From positions 1,611,001 to 1,675,000 of the forward strand of contig NZ_CP115842.1 of assembly GCF_013318015.2 (NCBI RefSeq): 64,000 bases of DNA, in the 5' to 3' direction. Shown piece after piece: positions 17,658 through 25,645 of the stretch. Origin of the DNA: Agrobacterium tumefaciens. Lineage in GTDB: Bacteria; Pseudomonadota; Alphaproteobacteria; Rhizobiales; Rhizobiaceae. A program made the translations under genes and the position numbers. Position 1 is the stretch's first letter, and each line of letters starts with the position of its first letter. The notes beneath the pieces were generated by a model that saw only the letters and a list, made by a program, of their open reading frames with translations, made no database searches and was not told where the DNA came from.

Positions 17658-19004
17658 ATGGCGCATATCGATCCTGCCGGCGGCTGGCTTCCCCTGACCC
17701 AGCCGCAACTCGATTTCTGGGAGGAGTTTTCCTTCCATCCCGACGAGCCGGTCTCTACCGTCGCCCATTACATCGAGCTTTCCGGTGCCGTGAACGAAGG
17801 CGCCCTGCTTGAGGCAATCAGGCGCACCGTGCGCGAATCGGAAGTTCTGTCGATCCGTTTTCGCGTCGGTGAGGATGGTGAGACGCCGCAGCAATGCTGC
17901 GATCCGCTCCACGCTCCGATGGTCGAGCTTGTCGATCTCAGTGCCCATCCCGCGCCTTTCGAGGAAGCGCTGCGGCGCATGAACGCGGATGTCGAGGCAA
18001 GGCTTGATCTTCGAACCGACAAGCTCTCCGCCCAGGTGCTTTACCGCATCGCCGACGATCGCTACCTCTGGTATATCCGAGCCCATCATATCGTCGTCGA
18101 CGGTTATGGTTTGACGCTGGTGGAGCAGCGCTGCGGGCAGCTTTACGGACACTATTGCGGCAAGGGCGGGGCGGGTCCGGGTTTCCATCCTTTTCCCAGT
18201 TTTCTTGCCGAAGAGGACGCTTACCGGCAAAGCCGCCGTTTCGAAAAGGACCGCGAGTTCTGGACGGCCTATCTCGCGCCGCCGGTGGATCTGCCCGTGC
18301 TGGACAAGGATTGCGAGGATTACGGTGGCGGCGGCCTGCATGCCGATGCGGGATTGCCGGAAGGTTTCAGCACAAGACTGCAACAGATATCCAGCGCACT
18401 GGAGATAGGCTGGCCGGACGTGCTGGTGCTGCTTTCAGGCCTTTATCTTCACCGCGTATTGCCGCGCCCGGATCGCGATGTGCTGACGCTGTGGCTGCCC
18501 TTCATGAGCCGCTGGGGCAGTGTCGGCGCGCATATGCCCGCCATGCTCGTCAATATCCTGCCTTTCCATCTGACGATAGAACCGCAGGAGAGCCTTGGTA
18601 GCTTCCTTGCGCGCAATGCCGCCAATCTGCGCCGGCAACGCCTGCATGGCCGCTACCGCATCGAACAGATCGCCGCCGATCGCAACATATCAAAGGGCCG
18701 GCGGTTTTTCTTCTCACCGCTTATCAACGTCCTGCCCTTCAGCGCGCCGGTATTTGCAGGGCTTGCCGTTATCAGACACATTCTCGCCAATGGTCCAGGC
18801 GACGGGTTCAACCTGACCTTCCGTGGCGAGGATGACGGCAGTGATCTGAACCTGCATATCGACGCGGATTCCGCACTGACCGAAGCCGACGATTTCGCGC
18901 GTTACTGCGAGGAGTTGCCGCTGTTTCTGGATGCCATGCTGCGCGACGAGGCGCTGGCGGTTCCGGCCGGAGAGGTTTCCGCGGCGTTCCGTCTGGCGGT
19001 TTGA
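17658..19004 (+). CDS. vibH: VibH-like stand-alone condensation enzyme (polyamine aryl-amide synthase)
   Basis: A 448-residue single condensation domain, close in length to VibH. The active-site motif AHHIVVDGYG (His143, His144, Asp148) is intact. VibH joins carrier-bound dihydroxybenzoate to a primary amine of a free polyamine, so here it probably acylates spermidine or norspermidine. Other C-domain landmarks are REFWTAYL and DVLTLWLPFMSRW with VNILPF. It starts 48 bp after the first NRPS gene on the same strand with AAGGA seven bases upstream, so both share the iron-controlled promoter. Which polyamine is used, and whether one enzyme acylates both ends, cannot be read from sequence. Confidence 0.9.
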   Translation: MAHIDPAGGWLPLTQPQLDFWEEFSFHPDEPVSTVAHYIELSGAVNEGALLEAIRRTVRESEVLSIRFRVGEDGETPQQCCDPLHAPMVELVDLSAHPAPFEEALRRMNADVEARLDLRTDKLSAQVLYRIADDRYLWYIRAHHIVVDGYGLTLVEQRCGQLYGHYCGKGGAGPGFHPFPSFLAEEDAYRQSRRFEKDREFWTAYLAPPVDLPVLDKDCEDYGGGGLHADAGLPEGFSTRLQQISSALEIGWPDVLVLLSGLYLHRVLPRPDRDVLTLWLPFMSRWGSVGAHMPAMLVNILPFHLTIEPQESLGSFLARNAANLRRQRLHGRYRIEQIAADRNISKGRRFFFSPLINVLPFSAPVFAGLAVIRHILANGPGDGFNLTFRGEDDGSDLNLHIDADSALTEADDFARYCEELPLFLDAMLRDEALAVPAGEVSAAFRLAV

Positions 19005-19150
19005 GAAGCCGGGTACTCTGCAAGAAGGCGACGGAAATCTCTCTGCCGTCACTCTGCATTTGGTCGGGAGTGACTGGGTGCGGATGTGATAAACCCGGCT
19101 CCGTTATGCAAAACCCTGCCTGATGGGGTGACATGCTCTCCTCCCACCCA

Positions 19151-19188
19151 ACGTCATCCTTGGGCTTGTCCCAAGGATCCAGTCACGT
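19151..19188. repeat. rhizobial palindromic intergenic repeat unit
   Basis: The core is ATCCTTGGG-cttgt-CCCAAGGAT, a perfect 9-bp stem with a 5-base loop, flanked by ACGTC and CCAGTCACGT. A related half-unit with GGGTCAAGCCCGGCATGACG occurs at 52271-52292. Elements of this shape are dispersed between genes in rhizobia. Confidence 0.6.
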
Positions 19189-19272
19189 CCAAATAAAACC
19201 AGACGTCGCAGATGCTGGCGACAGGCCCGAGCATGTCGGAAGAGAGCTTTCAGGACATTTGTCAAAAAGCAA

Positions 19273-19303
19273 AAACCCGGCGCCGCCACACGGAGCCGGG
19301 TTT
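19273..19303 (-). terminator. intrinsic terminator of the uptake/NRPS2 operon
   Basis: The stem is AAACCCGGC / GCCGGGTTT (9 bp, 13-base loop). On the minus strand it is followed by a T-rich tail, TTGCTTTTT. It lies 22 bp past the stop of the C-PCP-C synthetase gene. Confidence 0.7.
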
Positions 19304-19324
19304 ATTGGGCAGCCTGGCCAGCAC

Positions 19325-22180
19325 TCAGGCCAGCGTGGTCAGCACACGGCCCGAAGCGCCTGCTTCGGCGAAACGGCTGAAGACGCCGCTGGTGGTCGTG
19401 CGCAGCCGGTCGACATCCTCGGGGCCGTAACGGTCGGAGCGGTAGCTCATCAACACGCGGATGGAGCGTTCGCCACCAATCGTTTCTTCCATCACCTCGA
19501 ATTGCAGCCCCAGCATGGATTCGTGCTTGTCGGGATCGATCTGGCGGAACTCGACGGCTTTGCCGTCCGGTCCTGTAAGAGTGCCGTTCAGCTTGTTCTT
19601 GGCGTGAATCTGGATGAATACCTCGAACAGATGATCTCGACCCGGTGTCATGCCAAGCGCCTCTTCGACGAGATCGATCGGGATTTCGCTGTGTTCAAGA
19701 GAGCCGTTGACCGTGTTCTTCACCGAGGAGATCAGTTCGCCGACAGTCATCTCCTCGCGGAAACGCACACGATGGGCAACGACCGTGGTGAAATAACCGA
19801 TCGTATCGAAATAGCCGCTGTCGGTGCGCCCGGACGCCGATGTGCCGACCACCAAATCGCTCAACCCACCCAGATGTCGCAGCGATGCGGCGATGGCGGC
19901 ATAAACGACGTTGAACAGGGAGGCGCTGTTCTGCTTGGCGATGGCGTAAAGTCCGTCGCTGACGTGTTTTTCCAGCTTGAACTCGATCCAGCCGCCCGCC
20001 GGCGCCTCGTCGTGTGCAGCATCTGTCGGCGTGCTGTTCTGTCCAGTGAGGACCAGGCCCTTCGGCGCGTCCCGCAGCATATCGGTCCAGTAGGCAAGGT
20101 GGTCGCCGTTGACGCCGGATGCCACCTGTTTTCTGGCGAATTCATGGAAGGGTGCGGGCTTGCTCGCAAAGACAGGGGCCTTGCCCGTGGCTCTTGCCCT
20201 ATAGGCTTTGGTCAGCTCGTCCATCATCAGGTTCACCGACCATTCGTCCAGTACGATATGGTGGAAGAGGAAAGAGAGCACCTGGCCGCCGGTTTGCGGA
20301 TTGCGCAGGAAACGCAGCCGCATCGGCAATTCACGGGCAAGGTCGAACCGCCAGGACGCTTCCGTGTGCCGGTCCACGCCTTCGCTTTCCTCGCTCGTCC
20401 AGAACCACTTGTAGCCGGGCAGGTCGTGCATCGGCACGATCTTTTGCAGAACCGTCCCATCTTCGACGTAAAAATGGGTTCGCAGGCCGGGATGACGCTC
20501 GATAATATCGAGGAATGCACATTCGAAAGCGCTCTCATCCACCGGATCGAGGAAATCGAGCGCGAAGGGGATGTTGAAAATCTCGCCGAAACCGAAGGCG
20601 GCATAGGCTTTCCAGAGCGACATCTGTGCCAGCGACAGCGGTGCCGTCAGCGAGCCGGTCGCGGTCGCTTCCGCCTGTGCAGGGGCGTCGGTTTCGAGAC
20701 GCGTCGCCTGTTTTGCGAGCGATGCGGTGGTGGGATAGCTGAACAGGTCGTTGAAACGCAGCTCGATGCCGTGATTGCTCAAAAGGCGTCCGATGATGCG
20801 GGTCGCGATCAGCGAATGGCCGCCAAAATCGAAGAAATCGTCATCCGGTCCCATGTCTGGCGACGCAAGCGCTTCGCGGAATTCGGCAAGGATCGTTGCG
20901 GCAGTCTCGTCGTCGCTGGAGCGGGAGGCGGCGGGCAGGGATGCTGCAGCCTCCGGCCCTGCGGACGAGGTTTGATGCGTAATGCCGGAAAAATCCGCAC
21001 CGCCTTCGAGATGGGCGATGAAACGCTCCAGCAGAAATGCCGTCGCATGCGGCGAGGCCTCCTTGCCGCCGGTCAGTTCCAGACGGATGTGGCCATCAAC
21101 CGTGCTGCCGGCAGCGAGCGTCAGGCCAAGGCCGGACTGGAGAGAGGGGAGCGGCAGGCGCTCGAACCGGAGCCGCTCGACGGATGAGGTTTCAGCCGAT
21201 GTTGCCAGCGTCTGAAGCGTGAAGGTGGCAACTTCGTCGTTGTGTTCGCCACGTCGGGCCAACCCAGCCAGAACGGCTTTTTCGGCCTCCTGCGGTGGCT
21301 GGCCACGTGAGATCGAGACGCGGGCGACCGCATCTGCCGGAAGCGGCAAGCCGGCCTCGCTCCCGGGTTGCAGGGGCAGGCGCAGGGTAACAGTGTCGAG
21401 ATCGCCATTGGCCGCCAGAAAAAGCGCGAAACGGGCACCGGTGCGTGCCAGAAGCGCGTCCGTTGCGGCCGAACCGCCTAGCTCCAGCAGAGCGGCCGGA
21501 AGATAGACGCCGTGGCAGTGGCTCGCCGGCTTGGTCCCGTTATTTCGGAGAGAGACGACGGGCGTGCTGGAGGCCGGTCCTTGCAGCCAGGGGAGCGGAA
21601 CTGGATTGACGATGGCGTTTTCGGTGATGAGTGGCGAAAGCGGCTTTGGTGCCTCGCCAGCATAGGCTGCGGCAATAGCGCCCAGCAAAATCTGCGGCGA
21701 GAGGGATTCGCCAAGCAGGCCATGCACCAGAAGCGCCAGCAGTACCTCTCCTTCGCTCAAGAGCACGATGGCCTGAAACGGCGGATCGATTTCCGCGTCG
21801 AACGGGCTTGCCTGAAGGTCGTGCAGAAGGGCCACCGCTTCGTCTTTCGATGCCGTCTGAAACAGTTGCACGAGAGATGCCGAAGGGGCCTCTACGCTCT
21901 TGGCAAGGGTGCCGTCTTCTCCAAAGGAAAACCGCACGCGCAGTTCGGGCCATGCCTCGCAAACCGTCTCCAGTGCCGATGTCAGGCGCAGAAGGTCGCT
22001 CTCGCCGCCGATGCGGTAGGTGAGAATATGCCGGAAGACCTGATCGGGGTCCTGAAACTGCTGGAACCAGACCCGCTCCTCATATTGGCTTGGCTGCGAT
22101 CCGCTCCGTGGGGCTTCGTCCGCATTGTCGAAGGTTTGTTCGATGCGGCGCGCAAGCATGCGCGAATTATCTGCTGCCAT
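19325..22180 (-). CDS. NRPS, C-PCP-C (C-terminal part of a VibF-type synthetase)
   Basis: A 951-residue protein with no adenylation domain. The first condensation domain (about 30-410) is degenerate: its active site reads VHGLLGES, lacking the first His and the Asp. A canonical carrier domain follows, with DFFDFGGHSLIATR and the phosphopantetheine site at Ser456. The second condensation domain (about 515-930) is intact, with FHHIVLDEWS (His640, His641, Asp645). In VibF the equivalent C1 is inactive and C2 transfers the finished oxazoline acyl group to the acylated polyamine. Threonine must therefore be loaded in trans by the Cy-Cy-A protein. AGGAGAGG precedes the start. It is the last gene of the minus-strand operon. 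Confidence 0.9.
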   Translation of the reverse strand: MAADNSRMLARRIEQTFDNADEAPRSGSQPSQYEERVWFQQFQDPDQVFRHILTYRIGGESDLLRLTSALETVCEAWPELRVRFSFGEDGTLAKSVEAPSASLVQLFQTASKDEAVALLHDLQASPFDAEIDPPFQAIVLLSEGEVLLALLVHGLLGESLSPQILLGAIAAAYAGEAPKPLSPLITENAIVNPVPLPWLQGPASSTPVVSLRNNGTKPASHCHGVYLPAALLELGGSAATDALLARTGARFALFLAANGDLDTVTLRLPLQPGSEAGLPLPADAVARVSISRGQPPQEAEKAVLAGLARRGEHNDEVATFTLQTLATSAETSSVERLRFERLPLPSLQSGLGLTLAAGSTVDGHIRLELTGGKEASPHATAFLLERFIAHLEGGADFSGITHQTSSAGPEAAASLPAASRSSDDETAATILAEFREALASPDMGPDDDFFDFGGHSLIATRIIGRLLSNHGIELRFNDLFSYPTTASLAKQATRLETDAPAQAEATATGSLTAPLSLAQMSLWKAYAAFGFGEIFNIPFALDFLDPVDESAFECAFLDIIERHPGLRTHFYVEDGTVLQKIVPMHDLPGYKWFWTSEESEGVDRHTEASWRFDLARELPMRLRFLRNPQTGGQVLSFLFHHIVLDEWSVNLMMDELTKAYRARATGKAPVFASKPAPFHEFARKQVASGVNGDHLAYWTDMLRDAPKGLVLTGQNSTPTDAAHDEAPAGGWIEFKLEKHVSDGLYAIAKQNSASLFNVVYAAIAASLRHLGGLSDLVVGTSASGRTDSGYFDTIGYFTTVVAHRVRFREEMTVGELISSVKNTVNGSLEHSEIPIDLVEEALGMTPGRDHLFEVFIQIHAKNKLNGTLTGPDGKAVEFRQIDPDKHESMLGLQFEVMEETIGGERSIRVLMSYRSDRYGPEDVDRLRTTTSGVFSRFAEAGASGRVLTTLA

Positions 22181-22249
22181 GGTCCTCTCCTTGGAAGTAT
22201 AATGTTGAGGTAGGTCGCGCTTGGCGGGAAAAGTTCCCTCTTGCGGGGA

Positions 22250-22483
22250 TCAGCAGCCCGCGCGCGACTGCTCGATCAGCGCCTGCCAGGCGGCAAGCGT
22301 GGGCTGACGGGCGAGATCGTCATAGTGAAGTCGCGTGCCGGCGAGCTGCGAAAGCGGCGGGATCAGGCGCATGAGAGCGAGGGAATGAAGTCCGCAGCCG
22401 AACAGGTTGGCGTTCGGGCCGATATGTCCCACCTCATCGTCCAGAACCTTGGCAAGATGGGCTTTGAGTTCCGTCGTCGTCAT
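22250..22483 (-). CDS. free-standing aryl carrier protein, paralogue of the EntB carrier domain
   Basis: A 77-residue carrier protein with GCGLHSLALMRL, the Ser being the phosphopantetheine site. Its C-terminal LARQPTLAAWQALIEQSR closely matches LARVPTLSAWWALIEEKR of the aryl carrier domain of EntB in the same cluster, so it is best read as a second aryl carrier rather than a peptidyl carrier. The start at 22483 has GGAGG five bases upstream; an ATG 15 codons earlier lacks one. It lies 37 bp after the ViuB-like gene and 69 bp before the C-PCP-C synthetase. It may present dihydroxybenzoate to one of the condensation enzymes. Vibriobactin uses only VibB for this, so the extra carrier is unusual. 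Confidence 0.82.
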   Translation of the reverse strand: MTTTELKAHLAKVLDDEVGHIGPNANLFGCGLHSLALMRLIPPLSQLAGTRLHYDDLARQPTLAAWQALIEQSRAGC

Positions 22484-22520
22484 GTCCGCCTCCAGCTTGC
22501 CAGCCGCCGCGATTGCCGGT

Positions 22521-23360
22521 TCATTCATCGAAATGATCGTGAACGCCGCTTGCCCCGCGCCGCCAGTAGCCGGAAGCGCGCGTCCATTTGGGGTTCGCGC
22601 CGTACTCGCCGATCAGGATGGCGCGCAGGTCTTTCGCCGCTTTCGATTCGCAGGCGACCCAGCTGAAGAAATCGCCCTCAGGCAGTTCAAGCGTACGCAG
22701 CGCCTCCGTCAGGGCGTCGTGATCGGCGCCGCCCGCGGCCTCCTGCGTTACCCAGATGATCGACGCGTCAGCTTTCGTGGCGAGGTCCAGGCGATCAGCC
22801 TCCGTCTCAACTTCGATCAGCGCTACGACGCGGGTGCCCTCGGGCATTTCTTCCAGTCGCCGTGCAAGGGCGGGAAGGCCGGTATCGTCGGCAATCAGCA
22901 GATGCCAGTCGAACGTGAAGGGAATGGTGAACGAGCCGCGCGGGCCTGCAATCCATGCCTTGTCACCCACCCTGGCGGATTTTGCCCAGTTGCTGGCGGG
23001 GCCATCATGGTGCGTGGCGAAATCGATGGCGAGTTCACCCTTCTCGGCATCGAAGCTGCGCGGCGTGTAATCGCGTGCGAGCGGGCGCGGCGCGCCTTCG
23101 GGAAATTCGAGGCCGTTCGGGCCGATCACCGGCAGGTTAGGTTCGGTTTCGCCGGGAAGCGGGAAGAACATCTTGACGTGGTCGTCAAAACCGAGACTGG
23201 CAAAGCCTTCAAGCTCAGGCCCGGTCAATACGATGCGCACCATGGACCGGCTGAGTTTTTCCACGCGGGCCACGTCAAGGCAGCGTAGCTTGACGGCGTA
23301 ACGATGGCGTTTGGGGGTCCGGTCCGGAACGCCGGTTTCAATGCTTTGTGCAATGCTCAT
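22521..23360 (-). CDS. viuB: siderophore-interacting flavoprotein (ViuB-type ferric-siderophore reductase)
   Basis: A 279-residue cytoplasmic protein of the siderophore-interacting (SIP) family, which reduces imported ferric siderophore to free ferrous iron. Motifs are RDYTPRSFD for FAD, FATHHDGPASNWA, GPRGSF, LLIADDTGLPA for NAD(P)H and GDFFSWVACESKAAKDLR, then the C-terminal GYWRRGASGVH. The start at 23360 is preceded by AGGGA about ten bases upstream. It is downstream of the binding-protein gene across a 232-bp gap and upstream of the free carrier gene. An amide-linked siderophore cannot be opened by an esterase, so reduction is the expected release route. Confidence 0.92.
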   Translation of the reverse strand: MSIAQSIETGVPDRTPKRHRYAVKLRCLDVARVEKLSRSMVRIVLTGPELEGFASLGFDDHVKMFFPLPGETEPNLPVIGPNGLEFPEGAPRPLARDYTPRSFDAEKGELAIDFATHHDGPASNWAKSARVGDKAWIAGPRGSFTIPFTFDWHLLIADDTGLPALARRLEEMPEGTRVVALIEVETEADRLDLATKADASIIWVTQEAAGGADHDALTEALRTLELPEGDFFSWVACESKAAKDLRAILIGEYGANPKWTRASGYWRRGASGVHDHFDE

Positions 23361-23548
23361 GTTGCTGTCTTCCCTGGGATATCGCCGATGGGGATCGGCA
23401 GTTTCGCTGTCCCGGATCGGCATGCCGGACAATCGCGCACCGGAGTTTTCGGGCGGGAGATCCGACGTCGTTGTGTCAAGATGCGCAAACCATAACAGGC
23501 GGTTCCGGCGGTCGCAATATAAGTTTCTTCAAAAACTCAAGTTTATGT

Positions 23549-23569
23549 CCGGCGCATGGTTTGCGCCGG
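23549..23569 (-). terminator. hairpin after the Fe-siderophore binding-protein gene
   Basis: The arms CCGGCGCA and TGCGCCGG are perfect with a 5-base loop, 24 bp after the binding-protein stop. There is no T-tract, so it may be partial attenuation or an mRNA-protecting stem between uptake genes and the ViuB-like gene. Confidence 0.4.
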
Positions 23570-23592
23570 AATTGCGCTTGTCGAAAAGGCGT

Positions 23593-24546
23593 TTAACGGC
23601 GGCCTGCCCAGCTTTCCACCGCGTCCAGCGTGTGCAGCGCGCTTGGGATGGACGGCGTCGTGACCCGGCTGGAATCGAGAAAGACGATCCGGCCGTCACG
23701 CGCCGGTTTGACGAAGCGTTCCCAGCCGGGAATGATCTTTTCAAGTGCGGCGCGCGTTCCGGCTTCGCCTCGGGCGGGGCTGTTATAGCTGTTCATCACC
23801 ACCAGCAGATCCGGATTGAGCTTGCCAAAAGCCTCGGCACTGAGCGGCATCGTCAGGGTGGAACCCAGCCCACCCGACGAGGTTGCGTTGTCGATTTTCA
23901 GCCGTGCATAACCCAGATCCTCGAGCGCCTGCACCGCACCGGACATGTCGCCGACCGCGTTGATCTGGTCGGTCAGCAGAATTGCGAGATAGGTCTTGCC
24001 TTTTGCGTCTTCGCCGAGTGCTTTTTTGACGGTGGCGAGTTTCTCGTCATAGGTCTTCCGGCGCTCGGCAAAAGCGTCACTTCTGCCAACGAGACCCGAA
24101 AGATTCTCTTCGACGCTGAAGCCATAGGTGTGGCCAGTGCTTACCTTCTGCAGATAGACGGGCGCGATGGTGGAAAGCTGCTCGGCCTTGCCGCTGTCCA
24201 TTTCCGTGGCGACGATCAGGTCAGGTTGCAGCGCTCTCAGCTTTTCGAGATCGATCTGACCCACCGCGCCGAAACCTTTCGGTTTCGTGCGGCCTTCACC
24301 GAGAACGGTGTCGATGAAATCAACGGCGGTTGCGAATTTGCCGTCGCTGTTGCGGCCATAGGCGCCTACCACGTTGGCGCCAAGATCCATCAGCGGCACG
24401 CCCAGCAGCGGTTCGTGCATGACGACAATGCGCTGCGGCTGCTCGGGGATGGAGACCGTGCGGCCGGCGGCATCGGTGACGGTTCGCTCTGCGGCAAGGC
24501 TGCTTCCGGCGGTCAGAAGTGCTGCAACGAGGATGGCAAATCGCAT
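23593..24546 (-). CDS. periplasmic ferric-siderophore-binding protein (FepB/FecB class)
   Basis: A 317-residue class III solute-binding protein. A signal peptide ending AGSSLAAE is followed by RTVTDAAGRTVSIPEQPQRI, the typical start of the helical-backbone family, then ALQPDLIVATE and LNPDLLVVMNSY. It would catch ferric siderophore after passage through the TonB-dependent receptor and deliver it to the two permeases encoded just upstream in the operon. The start at 24546 has AAAGGG about six bases upstream; the upstream extension begins with TTG and is not needed. The gene begins 23 bp after the first permease gene ends. Specificity for the local catecholate siderophore is inferred from context. 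Confidence 0.9.
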   Translation of the reverse strand: MRFAILVAALLTAGSSLAAERTVTDAAGRTVSIPEQPQRIVVMHEPLLGVPLMDLGANVVGAYGRNSDGKFATAVDFIDTVLGEGRTKPKGFGAVGQIDLEKLRALQPDLIVATEMDSGKAEQLSTIAPVYLQKVSTGHTYGFSVEENLSGLVGRSDAFAERRKTYDEKLATVKKALGEDAKGKTYLAILLTDQINAVGDMSGAVQALEDLGYARLKIDNATSSGGLGSTLTMPLSAEAFGKLNPDLLVVMNSYNSPARGEAGTRAALEKIIPGWERFVKPARDGRIVFLDSSRVTTPSIPSALHTLDAVESWAGRR

Positions 24547-24569
24547 GGCATACCCTTTGTTCAATTTCT

Positions 24570-25634
24570 TCAGTGGCGGTTGGTTCTGCGCAGCGCCTGC
24601 AGGCGCAGCGTGAGGATGAAAAGCGGCACGCCGATCAGCGTCAGCGCAAGGCCTATCGGCATCGGCGTATCGGCCACCAGCCCACGCGAAAGCGTATCGG
24701 CGGTCACCACCAGAATGCCGCCCGTCAGCCCCGACAGGAAAAGTCTGGCGCGACCGACGGCGGGCGACACGAAGGTGGCGAGATGCGGGGCGATGACGCC
24801 GAGAAAGGTCAAGGGGCCGACAGCGGTGACGGAAGCGGAGCTGAGGATGACCGCAAAAACGATGACGAGCGGGCGCGAACGTTTGACCGTTTCGCCGAGC
24901 GCCATGGCCATCTCGTTACCGAGATCTAAAACCGCAAGCGCCCGGCCGATGAGGAAAATGCCCACAAGGCTGACCGCGAAAAGAGGCGCGAATATGAGGA
25001 TGATCGGCCAGCTCGCCTGAAATAGCGAACCCGCCATCCAGTCTGCAAGCGACAGCGATGTTTCCGTTGGCGTGTAAAGCAAAAGCACTGATGAGACTGA
25101 TGAAAGGGCGGATTCGATTGCGATGCCCATCAGCAGGATGGCGAGCCCGCTGGAACGTTCCCGCCCCACGAGCGCTATGAGCAGGAAAGCTACTGCAAGG
25201 CCGCCGCCGACGGCCGCAAGCGCCACCATGGTCTTGGGCGCCGTCGGCACCAGCACAAGGAGCAGCATGATGGTGGTCATTGATCCCTGGCTCAGACCGA
25301 ACAGGCCGGGATCGGCAAGCGGATTGCGGGCGACCGATTGCAGCATGGCCCCGGCCAGCGCAACGCTCCATCCGGCCATAAAACCAAGCAGGATGCGCGG
25401 CAGCCGCACCGTCCACAGCGCATAGGCCTGGTCGTCGCTCAAATGCCCGCCGGTAACGCCGTGGAGAAGGTCAATGAGACCGGTCTGTGTATTTCCAAGA
25501 CTAACGGAAATGGCGGCCAGCACCAACGCCAGTAGGATCAGTGCAAGGCCGGCCTTTAGGTTGCCGATGCCGATCTGCAGACCGCTCGGCAGCCGCAGGA
25601 CCGCTTTGCCATCGGTGGCCAATTGCCTTTTCAT
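24570..25634 (-). CDS. FecCD-family ferric-siderophore ABC permease
   Basis: A hydrophobic protein of about 354 residues with the FecCD signatures VRLPRILLGFMAGWSVALAG, LQSVARNPLADPGLFGLSQG and VGPLTFLGVIAPH, the last being the coupling region to the ATPase. About nine or ten membrane segments are visible. It should form the heterodimeric channel with the permease encoded just upstream. An ATG at 25649 overlaps the preceding stop (ATGA), but the ATG at 25634 has GAGGG five bases upstream and is preferred. It sits between the second permease and the binding-protein gene. Confidence 0.92.
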   Translation of the reverse strand: MKRQLATDGKAVLRLPSGLQIGIGNLKAGLALILLALVLAAISVSLGNTQTGLIDLLHGVTGGHLSDDQAYALWTVRLPRILLGFMAGWSVALAGAMLQSVARNPLADPGLFGLSQGSMTTIMLLLVLVPTAPKTMVALAAVGGGLAVAFLLIALVGRERSSGLAILLMGIAIESALSSVSSVLLLYTPTETSLSLADWMAGSLFQASWPIILIFAPLFAVSLVGIFLIGRALAVLDLGNEMAMALGETVKRSRPLVIVFAVILSSASVTAVGPLTFLGVIAPHLATFVSPAVGRARLFLSGLTGGILVVTADTLSRGLVADTPMPIGLALTLIGVPLFILTLRLQALRRTNRH

Positions 25635-25645
25635 GACAGCCCTCT

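Larger units (their letters stand above)
19005..19324. other. 320-bp gap between convergent NRPS-pathway genes
   Basis: No gene is seen here. The gap contains a rhizobial palindromic repeat unit (19151-19188), an AT-flanked terminator for the minus-strand NRPS (19273-19303), and a perfect 15-bp inverted repeat whose copies lie at 19089-19103 and 19291-19305. It also marks the point where the VibF-like domain order is broken and the second half continues on the opposite strand. Confidence 0.6.

Noticed and set aside
19133..21187. 684-codon open frame antisense to the C-PCP-C synthetase
   Set aside because: It is the complement of a GC-rich gene with clear condensation and carrier motifs; its translation has no recognisable domain and low complexity.
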